Assembly (NCBI GenBank): GCA_028692205.1
Contig: JAQUXV010000085.1
Location: 1-8,972, forward strand
Reading direction: 5' to 3'
DNA: 8,972 nt
Origin: Eubacteriales bacterium
Lineage (GTDB): Bacteria; Bacillota_A; Clostridia; Christensenellales; Aristaeellaceae
Shown: positions 1 to 6,387 of the stretch, one piece after another
How the letters are laid out: the number at the start of each line of letters is the position of its first letter
Position numbering within the stretch: position 1 is the stretch's first letter
The notes under the pieces: generated by a model
The model's database searches: none
What the model was told of the DNA's origin: nothing
The model's input: the letters and a program-made list of their open reading frames with translations, nothing else
Translations under genes and position numbers: made by a program

Positions 1-106
1 ACCATGCGCAGTGCAAACGGCACCCTTTCATAAACAAAGTTGTGCGGATGCCCGGCCCATCGTGAACCGAGCAGCGCTGAACACTGGCGATCATTCCCTG
101 TTCCAT
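1..106 (-). CDS. Glycyl-radical-enzyme activating protein (radical SAM), N-terminal fragment
   Basis: Partial gene running off the left edge; 35 codons are visible. Translating the minus strand from the ATG at 106 gives a start [20 protein letters not shown], followed by [26 protein letters not shown] plus KGCxxxC is the signature of the pyruvate-formate-lyase-activase family: the cysteines at residues 29 and 33 are the first two of the CxxxCxxC cluster, and the third lies past the edge. Such enzymes use a 4Fe-4S cluster and S-adenosylmethionine to place a glycyl radical on a partner enzyme. The partner is probably encoded further left, and its substrate cannot be inferred from this fragment. 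The start is fixed by GGAGGA at 112-117 on the minus strand, six bases from the ATG. A promoter and a LacI-type operator lie upstream. The family is clear; the exact subtype is not. Confidence 0.85.
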   Translation of the reverse strand, partial: MEQGMIASVQRCSVHDGPGIRTTLFMKGCRLHCAW

Positions 107-163
107 GGGTTTCCTCCAAGTTTGCTCTTACTTTCAAAGCGGTTCGGGAACCACGAAAGTGTT

Positions 164-177
164 ATCAAACGTTTGAT
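164..177. promoter_or_regulatory. LacI-type operator in the activase promoter
   Basis: The sequence ATCAAACGTTTGAT is a perfect 14-bp palindrome with the central CG and A/T-rich flanks typical of LacI/GalR operators. It begins seven bases after the -10 box of the activase promoter, so it covers the likely transcription start, where a bound repressor would block initiation. A copy differing at one base lies in the lacI promoter at 1530-1543. Binding by the neighbouring LacI protein is inferred from this repetition. Confidence 0.7.
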
Positions 178-184
178 TAACTAT

Positions 185-213
185 ATACTACCATAATGTA
201 CATTTCTCGTCAA
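185..213 (-). promoter_or_regulatory. Promoter of the glycyl-radical activase gene
   Basis: On the minus strand, TTGACG (208-213) and TAGTAT (185-190) are separated by 17 bases, matching the sigma-A consensus at 5/6 and 4/6 positions. Transcription would begin near 178, inside or beside the operator, leaving a leader of about 70 bases before the ATG at 106. The rest of the gap between the activase and lacI (214-446) shows only the inverted repeat at 315-364 and no gene. Confidence 0.6.
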
Positions 214-314
214 GCGGAAACGAATAATTTTTCTGGCGTTTCTGTTTACCACAAAATGGGGGACGCTACGATGCACAAAGGGGATTATTCCCAATAGAAT
301 ATAAATGCGCGGCC

Positions 315-364
315 ATGCCTTTGGACGCCCGCAACGTAAACATACGGCGGTTGCCGGGCGGCAT
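315..364. repeat. Imperfect inverted repeat between lacI and the activase gene
   Basis: CGCCCGCAAC (326-335) pairs with GTTGCCGGGCG (350-360) with one bulged base, and ATGCC (315-319) can pair with GGCAT (360-364) outside it. It lies about 80 bases past the lacI stop in the direction of transcription. No T-run follows on the minus strand, so it is not a standard intrinsic terminator. It could slow or end lacI transcription, or be an unrelated palindromic element. Confidence 0.35.
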
Positions 365-446
365 GCGTATGCCTGTTATGCTTTCACAGGGCAGACGCGG
401 CCGCAGCCCATTGTAGCGTTGGAGGGTTTTCCGCCCGGGTACGCGC

Positions 447-1472
447 TTAATCGTCTCCGCTCCGGGGCAGCATCAGCTGTGGCGCGAGGCTGACGGACGC
501 GACCCTCTCGCCGGAAACGGCGCGCAGCAGGCTGCTGACAGCCATACGCCCCACCTCGTACGCGGGCTGATAAATGGAGGGGAACGGCCTTTCCAGCAAA
601 GGCATGAAGCTAAGGTAGTCGAAACCGGTAATCACAAAATCTTCCGGTGAGAAACCGGAATCCCGCAGGGCTTCGCGCACGCCAACCGCGATAACATCGC
701 TGACGCACGCGATGGTGTGCGGTATTCGCTGCTTCTGCGCGATCATCCGCCGGATAACGTCTACGCCGTTTTGCAGGTTAAAATCGTCGCACTCTATGGT
801 GACGACCGTCGCTCCGCCTTCCCCGGCGGTTTTCAGAAAAGCCTCTTCCCTCCGGCGCATTAAATGGTGAATATAGAGGATATCTCGGTGCCCCTGTTCC
901 AGCAGGTATTTTGCCATCAAAACGCCGCCCTGCGCATCGTCCACATCCACGTACAGGGTTCCCGGAATGTTAAAGCGTTCCATGCAGAACACCACTTTGA
1001 TGTCGTGCTCCACGATTTGCCGCAGCATATCGCCAATCTCGTCAGCCATGGGCATATAGGGGTTGGGGGCGTAGATCAGCCCGTCGATATTCATTTTTCG
1101 CACGGCGTGGACGGCTTTTTTCTCTTCGTCGTTTCCGCGGTAATAACGGTAAATAAAGTCGTATCCGCAATCCTTGCTGCCTTCCACCAGCCCGCGGAGC
1201 AGCTCGGTATAAATGGAGATGGAGTAGTTGACGCCCAGCGGCATAATCACGGCGATCAGCTCGTTTTTGCCCATGCGCAGGTTGCGCGCGCGCATATCGG
1301 GCGAATAATTCAGCTCCCTGGCGGCTTTCCGCACGCGCTGAATCACCTCGTCGGACGCCGAGGTGTTGCCCATGCTGCGGCTGAGAATGCGGGACACCAT
1401 GGAAACCGATACGCCGGCGGCTTGCGCTACGTCGCTCAGCTTCGCTTTTTCCCGTTTTTCCGGATTTGCCAT
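447..1472 (-). CDS. LacI-family transcriptional regulator
   Basis: A DNA-binding repressor of 341 residues, the usual size for the LacI/GalR family. Residues about 11-31 (KLSDVAQAAGVSVSMVSRIL) are the characteristic helix-turn-helix, followed by a hinge region around 58-68 (SPDMRARNL). The remainder is a periplasmic-binding-protein-like effector domain, ending with the family's GFDYLSFMPLLERPFPSIYQP stretch in two parts. The ATG at 1472 is preferred over an in-frame GTG at 1481 because AAAAAGG lies eight bases before the ATG, while the GTG overlaps that ribosome site. Its own promoter carries an operator nearly identical to the one before the activase gene, which suggests autoregulation and control of the glycyl-radical system. 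The effector is unknown; a sugar acid or its breakdown product is a guess from the neighbours. Confidence 0.92.
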   Translation of the reverse strand: MANPEKREKAKLSDVAQAAGVSVSMVSRILSRSMGNTSASDEVIQRVRKAARELNYSPDMRARNLRMGKNELIAVIMPLGVNYSISIYTELLRGLVEGSKDCGYDFIYRYYRGNDEEKKAVHAVRKMNIDGLIYAPNPYMPMADEIGDMLRQIVEHDIKVVFCMERFNIPGTLYVDVDDAQGGVLMAKYLLEQGHRDILYIHHLMRRREEAFLKTAGEGGATVVTIECDDFNLQNGVDVIRRMIAQKQRIPHTIACVSDVIAVGVREALRDSGFSPEDFVITGFDYLSFMPLLERPFPSIYQPAYEVGRMAVSSLLRAVSGERVASVSLAPQLMLPRSGDD

Positions 1473-1529
1473 GGCGTTCACCTTTTTCCGTGTTTTATTG
1501 AATTAGGGTATATGCAATATCGATCAATT

Positions 1530-1543
1530 ATCAAACGATTGAT
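1530..1543. promoter_or_regulatory. LacI-type operator in the lacI promoter
   Basis: ATCAAACGATTGAT keeps both half-sites ATCAA/TTGAT and the central CG, differing from the 164-177 site at one position. It begins two bases after the -10 box on the minus strand and so covers the start of transcription, consistent with autorepression by the gene it precedes. Confidence 0.7.
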
Positions 1544-1545
1544 GT

Positions 1546-1574
1546 ATTATACCACAGGAAAAAATGAATGACAA
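1546..1574 (-). promoter_or_regulatory. Promoter of lacI
   Basis: On the minus strand TTGTCA (1569-1574, 5/6 consensus) and a perfect TATAAT (1546-1551) are spaced by 17 bases. It lies in the gap between dgoK and lacI, so lacI need not depend on readthrough from the dgoA-dgoK promoter. Confidence 0.8.
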
Positions 1575-1614
1575 CCCAAACAGGGCAATAGAAGGGGACA
1601 AGGATAGCCACAAT

Positions 1615-1628
1615 CCGCTCCCGAGCGG
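1615..1628. repeat. Short palindrome after dgoK
   Basis: CCGCTCCCGAGCGG can form a 5-bp stem with a 4-base loop about 30 bases past the dgoK stop. It has no T-tract on either side, so a terminator function is not supported, though weak attenuation is possible. Confidence 0.25.
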
Positions 1629-1657
1629 TACAACTGATAATGGATGAAAAGCGCGTT

Positions 1658-2647
1658 CTATAACGGTTCTCCCAAAAGAATGCGCAGCGCGCCGGCAACG
1701 CCCATTTTGGCGGAAAGGGCGGCATCGACCGTGTGGGGGCTGTACTGCCGCTCGGCCAGCAGATCACAAAGCGCCGTTTGCAGCGGCTCTTTCCCGGCTA
1801 CGTAGATCGCCGCACGCTCCCAGCCGCGAAGGGCGAGGAAGCGGACCAGAGCCTGCAAATCGGTATACAGCACGGTGCCGAGGAGATACCCTGCCGCTTT
1901 CCCGGCGGGATAATGGCCGAGCGTGCGCAGAATGCGCGCGCCGAATGCCGCCCGCCCTAACCCTGCTTCGGCGCAGGCGGCGGCTCCGGCCAGCAGCATG
2001 GAACGGTCATAGGTATCCATGCTCACAAACCGGCCGTCAACAGCGTCCGTAAGTACAGTATGGTGTGTCAGCGCGTCCAGCAGCTCGCCGGAAATGGAAG
2101 TCATGCAACCGGCAATGCGCCCCTGCTCATCCATGGCAACAAATTTGTTGTGGCTGCCGGGCAGCACAAAAACACAGCGCTGTTCCGGCTTCAGCAGCGT
2201 CCACAGGCCGATGGCTTCCGTCTCCTCGCCGCGCATCATATCGATCTCGTCGATGTAGTCGGGCGAAACGGGTTCGGCGGTGTTGCGAACGCCGCGGATC
2301 ATGGCGATGGGAAAGGGCGCGACCTCCGGCAGCACGAGTGTGTGCAGCGCGGCGTGCAGGTCGCCCGCCGAAACGGGGGCAACCAGATGAGGCACCTCGC
2401 AAAGGCCTTCCCGGCTGGTGATCATGCCATAAGCGACACAGGCGCGGATATCTTCGGGGCGAAGCCCGGCCATCACCTTGCCGATTCCCTGCCGAACGGC
2501 GTCGCAAAGCTCGCGGTTGTTGCCGTTGATCGCGGTGCTGCGCACGCCTACGGGGCTGGCAGCCTTCGCCAGTACGGCTCCGGTGTCGTCAACCAGAGTG
2601 AAACGTGTGTTGGTGGTTCCGCCGTCAATGAGGATGTATCGGCTCAT
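1658..2647 (-). CDS. dgoK: 2-dehydro-3-deoxygalactonokinase (DgoK family)
   Basis: A 329-residue cytosolic kinase predicted to phosphorylate 2-keto-3-deoxygalactonate (or a close relative) at C6 with ATP, the step before aldol cleavage. Visible family motifs are the N-terminal phosphate loop IDGGTTNTRFTLVD (residues 7-20), DMMRGEETEAIG (136-147), VLPGSHNKFV (161-170), SGELLDAL (186-193) and the AGAAACAEA helix near 220-228. This is the full DgoK architecture at normal length. An ATG 18 bases upstream (2665) exists, but GGGAGG on the minus strand sits properly before the ATG at 2647, which also overlaps the aldolase stop as ATGA. That makes 2647 the likely start and suggests translational coupling. 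Substrate could also be 2-keto-3-deoxygluconate; the sequence does not settle the sugar stereochemistry. Confidence 0.9.
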   Translation of the reverse strand: MSRYILIDGGTTNTRFTLVDDTGAVLAKAASPVGVRSTAINGNNRELCDAVRQGIGKVMAGLRPEDIRACVAYGMITSREGLCEVPHLVAPVSAGDLHAALHTLVLPEVAPFPIAMIRGVRNTAEPVSPDYIDEIDMMRGEETEAIGLWTLLKPEQRCVFVLPGSHNKFVAMDEQGRIAGCMTSISGELLDALTHHTVLTDAVDGRFVSMDTYDRSMLLAGAAACAEAGLGRAAFGARILRTLGHYPAGKAAGYLLGTVLYTDLQALVRFLALRGWERAAIYVAGKEPLQTALCDLLAERQYSPHTVDAALSAKMGVAGALRILLGEPL

Positions 2648-3315
2648 GCGCGTGTTTCCTCCCATGCGGCAACAGCCTTCACAAAGGCTTGAGCGCGCGC
2701 CGTAACAGCTGCCATATCGCCTGCCAGCACCGCCTTGCGGTTCACCAGCTCGCCGCCGACACCGAAGCCCGCCACGCCCGCATCTAAAAATTCGGCCACG
2801 TTATCCGGCCGTACGCCGCCCACAGCCGTCATGGCGATGTGCATAAGCGGTGCGCGAACCGCGCGGATATACCCCGCGCCCAGCACGCCCGCCGGAAACA
2901 GCTTTACAAAATGCGCTCCAAGCTTGTGCGCCGCCACAATCTCGGTGGGCGTAAGCGCGCCGGGCATGGAAACGCAGCCCAGTTCCAGCGTACGGCGGAT
3001 TACGGCTTCGCTGGTGTCGGGGGAGATCATCAGGCGGGCCCCCGCCTGATAGCCCGCGTCCACCTCTTCTGCCGTCAGCACGGTGCCGCAGCCCACCAGC
3101 AAATCGTCGCCATAAGCCTCCGTTACGGCCCGCACGCGTTGGGCGTTATGCTCCATACACTGCGCGTCGTCATGGTCAAACGTAAATTCCAGCACCCGAA
3201 CGCCGCCGTCAAAAAGCGCGCGCGCCACATTCAGGGCCGCGTCGGCGGGTATGCCGCGAATAATGGCGACCAATTTGGCGCGTCGGAGCATTTGCAGGGC
3301 AAGTTCCTGATCCAT
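2644..3315 (-). CDS. dgoA: 2-dehydro-3-deoxy-6-phosphogalactonate / KDPG aldolase
   Basis: A 223-residue class I aldolase predicted to split a 2-keto-3-deoxy-6-phospho sugar acid into pyruvate and D-glyceraldehyde 3-phosphate. Eda/DgoA-family landmarks are the general base glutamate E43 in VRVLEFTF, GCGTVL (75-80), PGALTPTE (118-125), the Schiff-base lysine K138 in FVKLFPA, and AVGGV (164-168). Classic KDPG aldolases have PTGG at that last site, while DgoA, as I remember it, has AVGGV. Together with the adjoining dgoK this favours the galactonate enzyme. The start at 3315 is supported by GGAGGG six bases upstream. It is the first gene of the minus-strand operon and has a perfect consensus promoter. 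Family assignment is strong; KDPGal versus KDPG specificity is a moderate inference. Confidence 0.87.
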   Translation of the reverse strand: MDQELALQMLRRAKLVAIIRGIPADAALNVARALFDGGVRVLEFTFDHDDAQCMEHNAQRVRAVTEAYGDDLLVGCGTVLTAEEVDAGYQAGARLMISPDTSEAVIRRTLELGCVSMPGALTPTEIVAAHKLGAHFVKLFPAGVLGAGYIRAVRAPLMHIAMTAVGGVRPDNVAEFLDAGVAGFGVGGELVNRKAVLAGDMAAVTARAQAFVKAVAAWEETRA

Positions 3316-3341
3316 GGAAATCCCTCCGTCGATTTGCTTTT

Positions 3342-3352
3342 ATGCGAAGCAT
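3342..3352. promoter_or_regulatory. Small palindrome in the dgoA leader
   Basis: ATGCGAAGCAT (arms ATGC/GCAT around GAA) lies between the likely transcription start and the ribosome binding site of dgoA. It is unlike the LacI operators at 164 and 1530. It could be a site for another regulator or a chance match. Confidence 0.25.
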
Positions 3353-3368
3353 TGTACTGATGGCAACT

Positions 3369-3397
3369 ATTATATTCGGATGGGATAGGGGTGTCAA
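3369..3397 (-). promoter_or_regulatory. Consensus sigma-A promoter of dgoA-dgoK
   Basis: On the minus strand, a perfect TTGACA (3392-3397) and a perfect TATAAT (3369-3374) are separated by exactly 17 bases. Transcription would start near 3362 and give a leader of about 47 bases before the aldolase ATG. No copy of the ATCAAACGTTTGAT operator overlaps it, unlike the lacI and activase promoters. Confidence 0.85.
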
Positions 3398-3417
3398 CGA
3401 CGGCCGTGCCCGGCGAT

Positions 3418-3801
3418 GTGCCGAACAATATCAGGCTTATGCGGGTGAAGGCCCACAGGGCAACCGACCCGCCATACCCCGGGCAGGCGGCAAACGCCTC
3501 GCGTGATAGCCGGAAAAGCCTGCTGAAACTCCGTGGCCCGATCGCCCGGTAACTGTATTGAAAACTAGTCGATCAGGAGGGTGCAAGCATTATCCGGCCT
3601 CTGTAGTGAAACAGCGATGGCAAGGCTGTCGGACAGGCTTGACGGAAAGATTTGGAAGGCGTATAATCCCTCAATAGGGAACAAATGTACGCCGAGTGGC
3701 GTAGAAATTCGGTATGGGCTTTCGGCCCGTGTAATAAAGAAAGCGAACGATACGCCGCCTCAACGGCGCGAGGCGGTCGGGCTAATGCTCGTTTTTCTTT
3801 A
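3418..3801 (+). mobile_element. Probable group II intron 5' fragment (structured RNA, no maturase)
   Basis: A protein-free stretch packed with helices on the plus strand: GCGGGT/ACCCGC (3441-3446, 3467-3472) enclosing GCCC/GGGC; AGGCG/CGCCT (3485-3489, 3495-3499); GGCGTA/TACGCC (3658-3663, 3688-3693) enclosing TCCCT/AGGGA; GGGC/GCCC around 3716-3728; CCGCCTC/GAGGCGG (3755-3761, 3770-3776); and TAAAGAAA/TTTCTTTA (3735-3742, 3794-3801) closing the last arm. A 5' GTG at 3418, the GGGTGAAGGCCC motif near 3443 and several GAAA-type loops recall domain I of group II introns. GGCGAT (3412-3417), just before the GTG, is complementary to ATCGCC (3541-3546), as an IBS1/EBS1 pair would be. No reverse transcriptase and no domain V hairpin follow, so the copy looks 3'-truncated. 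The 75-codon frame at 3581-3808 is probably this RNA misread as protein. Some other large structured RNA remains possible. Confidence 0.5.
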
Positions 3802-3831
3802 TCTGTAATGATAATTAAATAAAAAAGCGAC

Positions 3832-3862
3832 TGGATGGACCTGAATCAGAAAGAACCATCCA
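3832..3862. repeat. Hairpin in the cas3 leader
   Basis: TGGATGG (3832-3838) and CCATCCA (3856-3862) form a perfect 7-bp stem with a 17-base loop, starting directly after a run of six A residues and ending ten bases before the cas3 ribosome site. On either strand it lacks a good T-tract. It may be a regulatory stem in the cas3 mRNA leader or an operator. No convincing -35/-10 pair for the cas operon could be placed between 3802 and 3884. Confidence 0.35.
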
Positions 3863-3884
3863 TGAACGATCGGGAGGCAAGTAT

Positions 3885-6284
3885 ATGGAAAGCGGAACAC
3901 TGTTGGCCCGCCGGACGGATGAACGCAGGCAAACCCTGAAAGCGCACAGCGAAGGAGTGGCGGAGTATGCCGCCCGTACGGGCGAGACTTTCGGGCTGCC
4001 TGCGTTGGCCCGCTTGTGCGGACTTTTACACGACATGGGCAAGGCTTCGGATGCTTTTCAAGCTTATCTGGAGAAGGGCGATCCGTCGCAGCGCGGCACG
4101 GTGGTACATTCGGCGCAGGGAGCGGTGTATGCCCTGCGCCGCTGGGGCGGCGGCGACGCGCTTTCGGCGGCGACGGCGGAGGTGATCGCGGTTGCGATTG
4201 CATCTCACCACGGCAGACTGCCCGACCTGGTAAACGAGGATGGCGACAGCTATCTGGAAGGCAAGCGGGCAAACGGGCAGTTCACGGAGCCGGATGCGCT
4301 GGCGGAACTTTTTTTTACGCAGGTTGTATCCGAGGCGGAGCTGGACCGGCTGTTTGCGCAGGCGCGTGGGGAGCTTGGCGCGTTCAGAACACGGTTGCTA
4401 CAGGTTTGCGGGGATTTGCAGGATGTAGCAAGCCGGAAGATTGCGATTTTCAACCTGCTTGGGTTGTTGCAGCGTGGGCTTTTCGGCGCGCTGATCGACG
4501 CCGACCGCTGGGATGCCTACCGTTTTGAAGCGGCGCTTCCGCGGGAGACGCCTGCAACCCCGCCATGGGAACAATGGTCGCAAAAGCTGGAAAACAAACT
4601 GGCGGGGTTTGCGCGTGTACGCGGGATTGATCGGCTGCGCGCGCAGATCGCGGACGATTGCCTGGCGAGCGCACCGCACGGAGCGGGCGTGTACCGCTTA
4701 AGCGTGCCCACCGGCGGCGGCAAAACCTTCAGTTCCCTGCGTTTTGCGCTGGCCGCCGCCCGGCAGGCGGGCATGGAACGCATTGTATACGCCGCGCCGT
4801 ACAAGACCATTCTGGAGCAGACGGCGCGGGTGTTCCGGGAAACGCTGGGCAACGAGAGCTTGATTTTGGAACACCACAGCGACGTAAGCTTCGGCGACGA
4901 AGAGGAAAAGGAGCTGAAACGCTACCAGCTGCTGAGCCAGCGGTGGAACGCGCCGATGGTTCTGACGACCACGGTGCAGCTGCTGGATACGCTGTTCGCC
5001 GGGCGCAATGCTTCCGTGCGGCGCTTCCCGGCGCTGAGCCGCTGCGTGGTGATACTGGATGAGGTACAGTGCGTGCCGGTGCGCTGCTGGTACCTGCTTA
5101 CGCTGGCTATCCGCTATTTAAGCGAGTTTGCCGGCTGCGCGGTGGTGCTTTGCACCGCAACCCAGCCGCTTTGGGAAAGCTTGCCCGCGTTCGCCCTGCC
5201 GGAGCCGATACGTATGGTGCCGAATGAGGCGGCATTATACCATGCGTTTAAGCGCGTGGAAGTAACCGACCGCACCGGCGAAGGCGAGTTTACGCCGGAG
5301 GCCCTCGCGGCGGAGGTGGCGCGGGCACTGCCCGGCACGGGCAGCGCGCTATGCGTGATGAACACCAAGAAATGCGCGCTCAACCTGTTTGCCGCCATGA
5401 AAGCGGTTCTGCCGGAAGCAACGCGCCTGTATTGCCTTACGACGCTGCAGTGTCCGGCGCATCGCCTGCAACTGCTGGACGAGATTCGCGCGCTGCTGGC
5501 GGCGGGCGAACCGGTGGTGTGCGTATCCACCCAGTTGATCGAAGCGGGCGTGGATGTGAGCTTCGGCCTTATGGTGCGCGCGATGGCCGGGTTGGAAAGT
5601 CTGGCGCAGGCTGCCGGGCGCTGCAACCGCAACGGTGAACGGGAACGCGGTACAGTTTGGCTGGTACGTGTGGCGGGCGAAGCGCTGGGCGCTCTGCCGG
5701 ATATCCGGCGCGCGCAGTCGCAAACACAATCCGTGCTGGACGATTACAACCAGGACCGCGCCAAGTACAGGAACGACCTGCTTTCGCCCGAGGCGCTGGA
5801 GCGATACTTCCGCACCTTTATCCGCGAAAACGCAGCCGAGATGCGCTACCCCGATCCCGAACGAAAGGACGGCTGTAACCTGCTGGATTTGCTGTCGGTG
5901 AATGAGCGCGGGTTAAAGGCGTATCAGGATCACCATCCCGGCCGGTTTTATTCCGGGGCGATGGCGCAGGCATTCAAACAGGCGGGAAATACCTTCCGCG
6001 CGCTGGACGAGCCCACCACGGCGGTGGCGGCACCCTGGGGCGAGGGCAAGGCGCTGATTGAAGAACTGGCGGCTGCGAACGACCTGCAAACGATCTATAA
6101 GCTGCTTCGCCGTCTGCAGCCCTATACGGTTTCGCTGTATAAAAGTGATTTGGAAAAGCTGGCGGAGAACCACGCGCTGCGGGAACTGGAACAGGCGGGG
6201 CTTTTCGCCGTGGATGGAGAGTATTACGACGAAACCCTCGGCCTGACGACCGGCAGGCAGGAGATGGAGGCGTTATTTTCGTAG
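3885..6284 (+). CDS. cas3: CRISPR-associated nuclease/helicase Cas3, type I-C
   Basis: The effector nuclease-helicase of Cascade interference: recruited to the R-loop, it nicks and unwinds target DNA from 3' to 5'. The 799 residues comprise an N-terminal HD nuclease domain and an SF2 helicase. HD residues are complete: H21, H49-D50 with K53 (LLHDMGK), H75 and H108-H109 (SHHGR). Helicase motifs are Walker A PTGGGKT (275-281), DEVQ as Walker B (392-395), CTATQ motif III (423-427), and the QAAGRCNRNG arginine-finger motif VI (575-584), then a C-terminal domain. DEVQ in place of DEAH/DExH is, to my knowledge, seen in I-C-type Cas3. GGGAGG at 3872-3877, seven bases before ATG, supports the start. 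It is first in the operon and is followed by a 103-base AT-rich gap before cas5c. Nothing looks broken. Confidence 0.96.
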   Translation: MESGTLLARRTDERRQTLKAHSEGVAEYAARTGETFGLPALARLCGLLHDMGKASDAFQAYLEKGDPSQRGTVVHSAQGAVYALRRWGGGDALSAATAEVIAVAIASHHGRLPDLVNEDGDSYLEGKRANGQFTEPDALAELFFTQVVSEAELDRLFAQARGELGAFRTRLLQVCGDLQDVASRKIAIFNLLGLLQRGLFGALIDADRWDAYRFEAALPRETPATPPWEQWSQKLENKLAGFARVRGIDRLRAQIADDCLASAPHGAGVYRLSVPTGGGKTFSSLRFALAAARQAGMERIVYAAPYKTILEQTARVFRETLGNESLILEHHSDVSFGDEEEKELKRYQLLSQRWNAPMVLTTTVQLLDTLFAGRNASVRRFPALSRCVVILDEVQCVPVRCWYLLTLAIRYLSEFAGCAVVLCTATQPLWESLPAFALPEPIRMVPNEAALYHAFKRVEVTDRTGEGEFTPEALAAEVARALPGTGSALCVMNTKKCALNLFAAMKAVLPEATRLYCLTTLQCPAHRLQLLDEIRALLAAGEPVVCVSTQLIEAGVDVSFGLMVRAMAGLESLAQAAGRCNRNGERERGTVWLVRVAGEALGALPDIRRAQSQTQSVLDDYNQDRAKYRNDLLSPEALERYFRTFIRENAAEMRYPDPERKDGCNLLDLLSVNERGLKAYQDHHPGRFYSGAMAQAFKQAGNTFRALDEPTTAVAAPWGEGKALIEELAAANDLQTIYKLLRRLQPYTVSLYKSDLEKLAENHALRELEQAGLFAVDGEYYDETLGLTTGRQEMEALFS

Positions 6285-6387
6285 CCTGTTTTCAGCAGGA
6301 ACCGGAATAGAAACAGCGAATGTTATTTTTCATTGGTATTAAATCATTCTATTAGTTAAATTTGAATAGCGATAAAGGAGGGGCATT

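Noticed and set aside
1473..1481. GTG at 1481 as the lacI start
   Set aside because: It overlaps the ribosome binding site; the ATG at 1472 has AAAAAGG at the right distance.
864..1571. A 235-codon plus-strand frame opposite lacI
   Set aside because: It is a shadow of the LacI regulator; its composition is His/Val-rich and there is no domain or promoter for it.
1615..1628. Intrinsic terminator after dgoK
   Set aside because: The stem is short, and no T-run follows it on the minus strand.
2648..2665. ATG at 2665 as the dgoK start
   Set aside because: It would place six extra residues before the conserved N terminus, while the ATG at 2647 has GGGAGG upstream and overlaps the aldolase stop as ATGA.
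2060..2692. A 210-codon plus-strand frame opposite dgoK
   Set aside because: It is antisense to all the conserved DgoK motifs, with no recognisable protein features.
3440..3475. CACAGGGCAACC as a c-di-GMP (GEMM) riboswitch element
   Set aside because: Only this short piece resembles the riboswitch; the second conserved half with its receptor and the spacing to a downstream gene are missing, and the helices fit an intron-like fold better.
3584..3598. Similarity of GCAAGCATTATCCGG to a conserved 16S rRNA segment
   Set aside because: The match is confined to about 15 bases, and the flanking rRNA sequence is absent on both sides.
3581..3808. A 75-codon plus-strand frame in the gap before cas3
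   Set aside because: It overlaps at least four perfect RNA helices, has no ribosome site with proper spacing before its start, and resembles no protein domain; the stretch is better explained as structured RNA.
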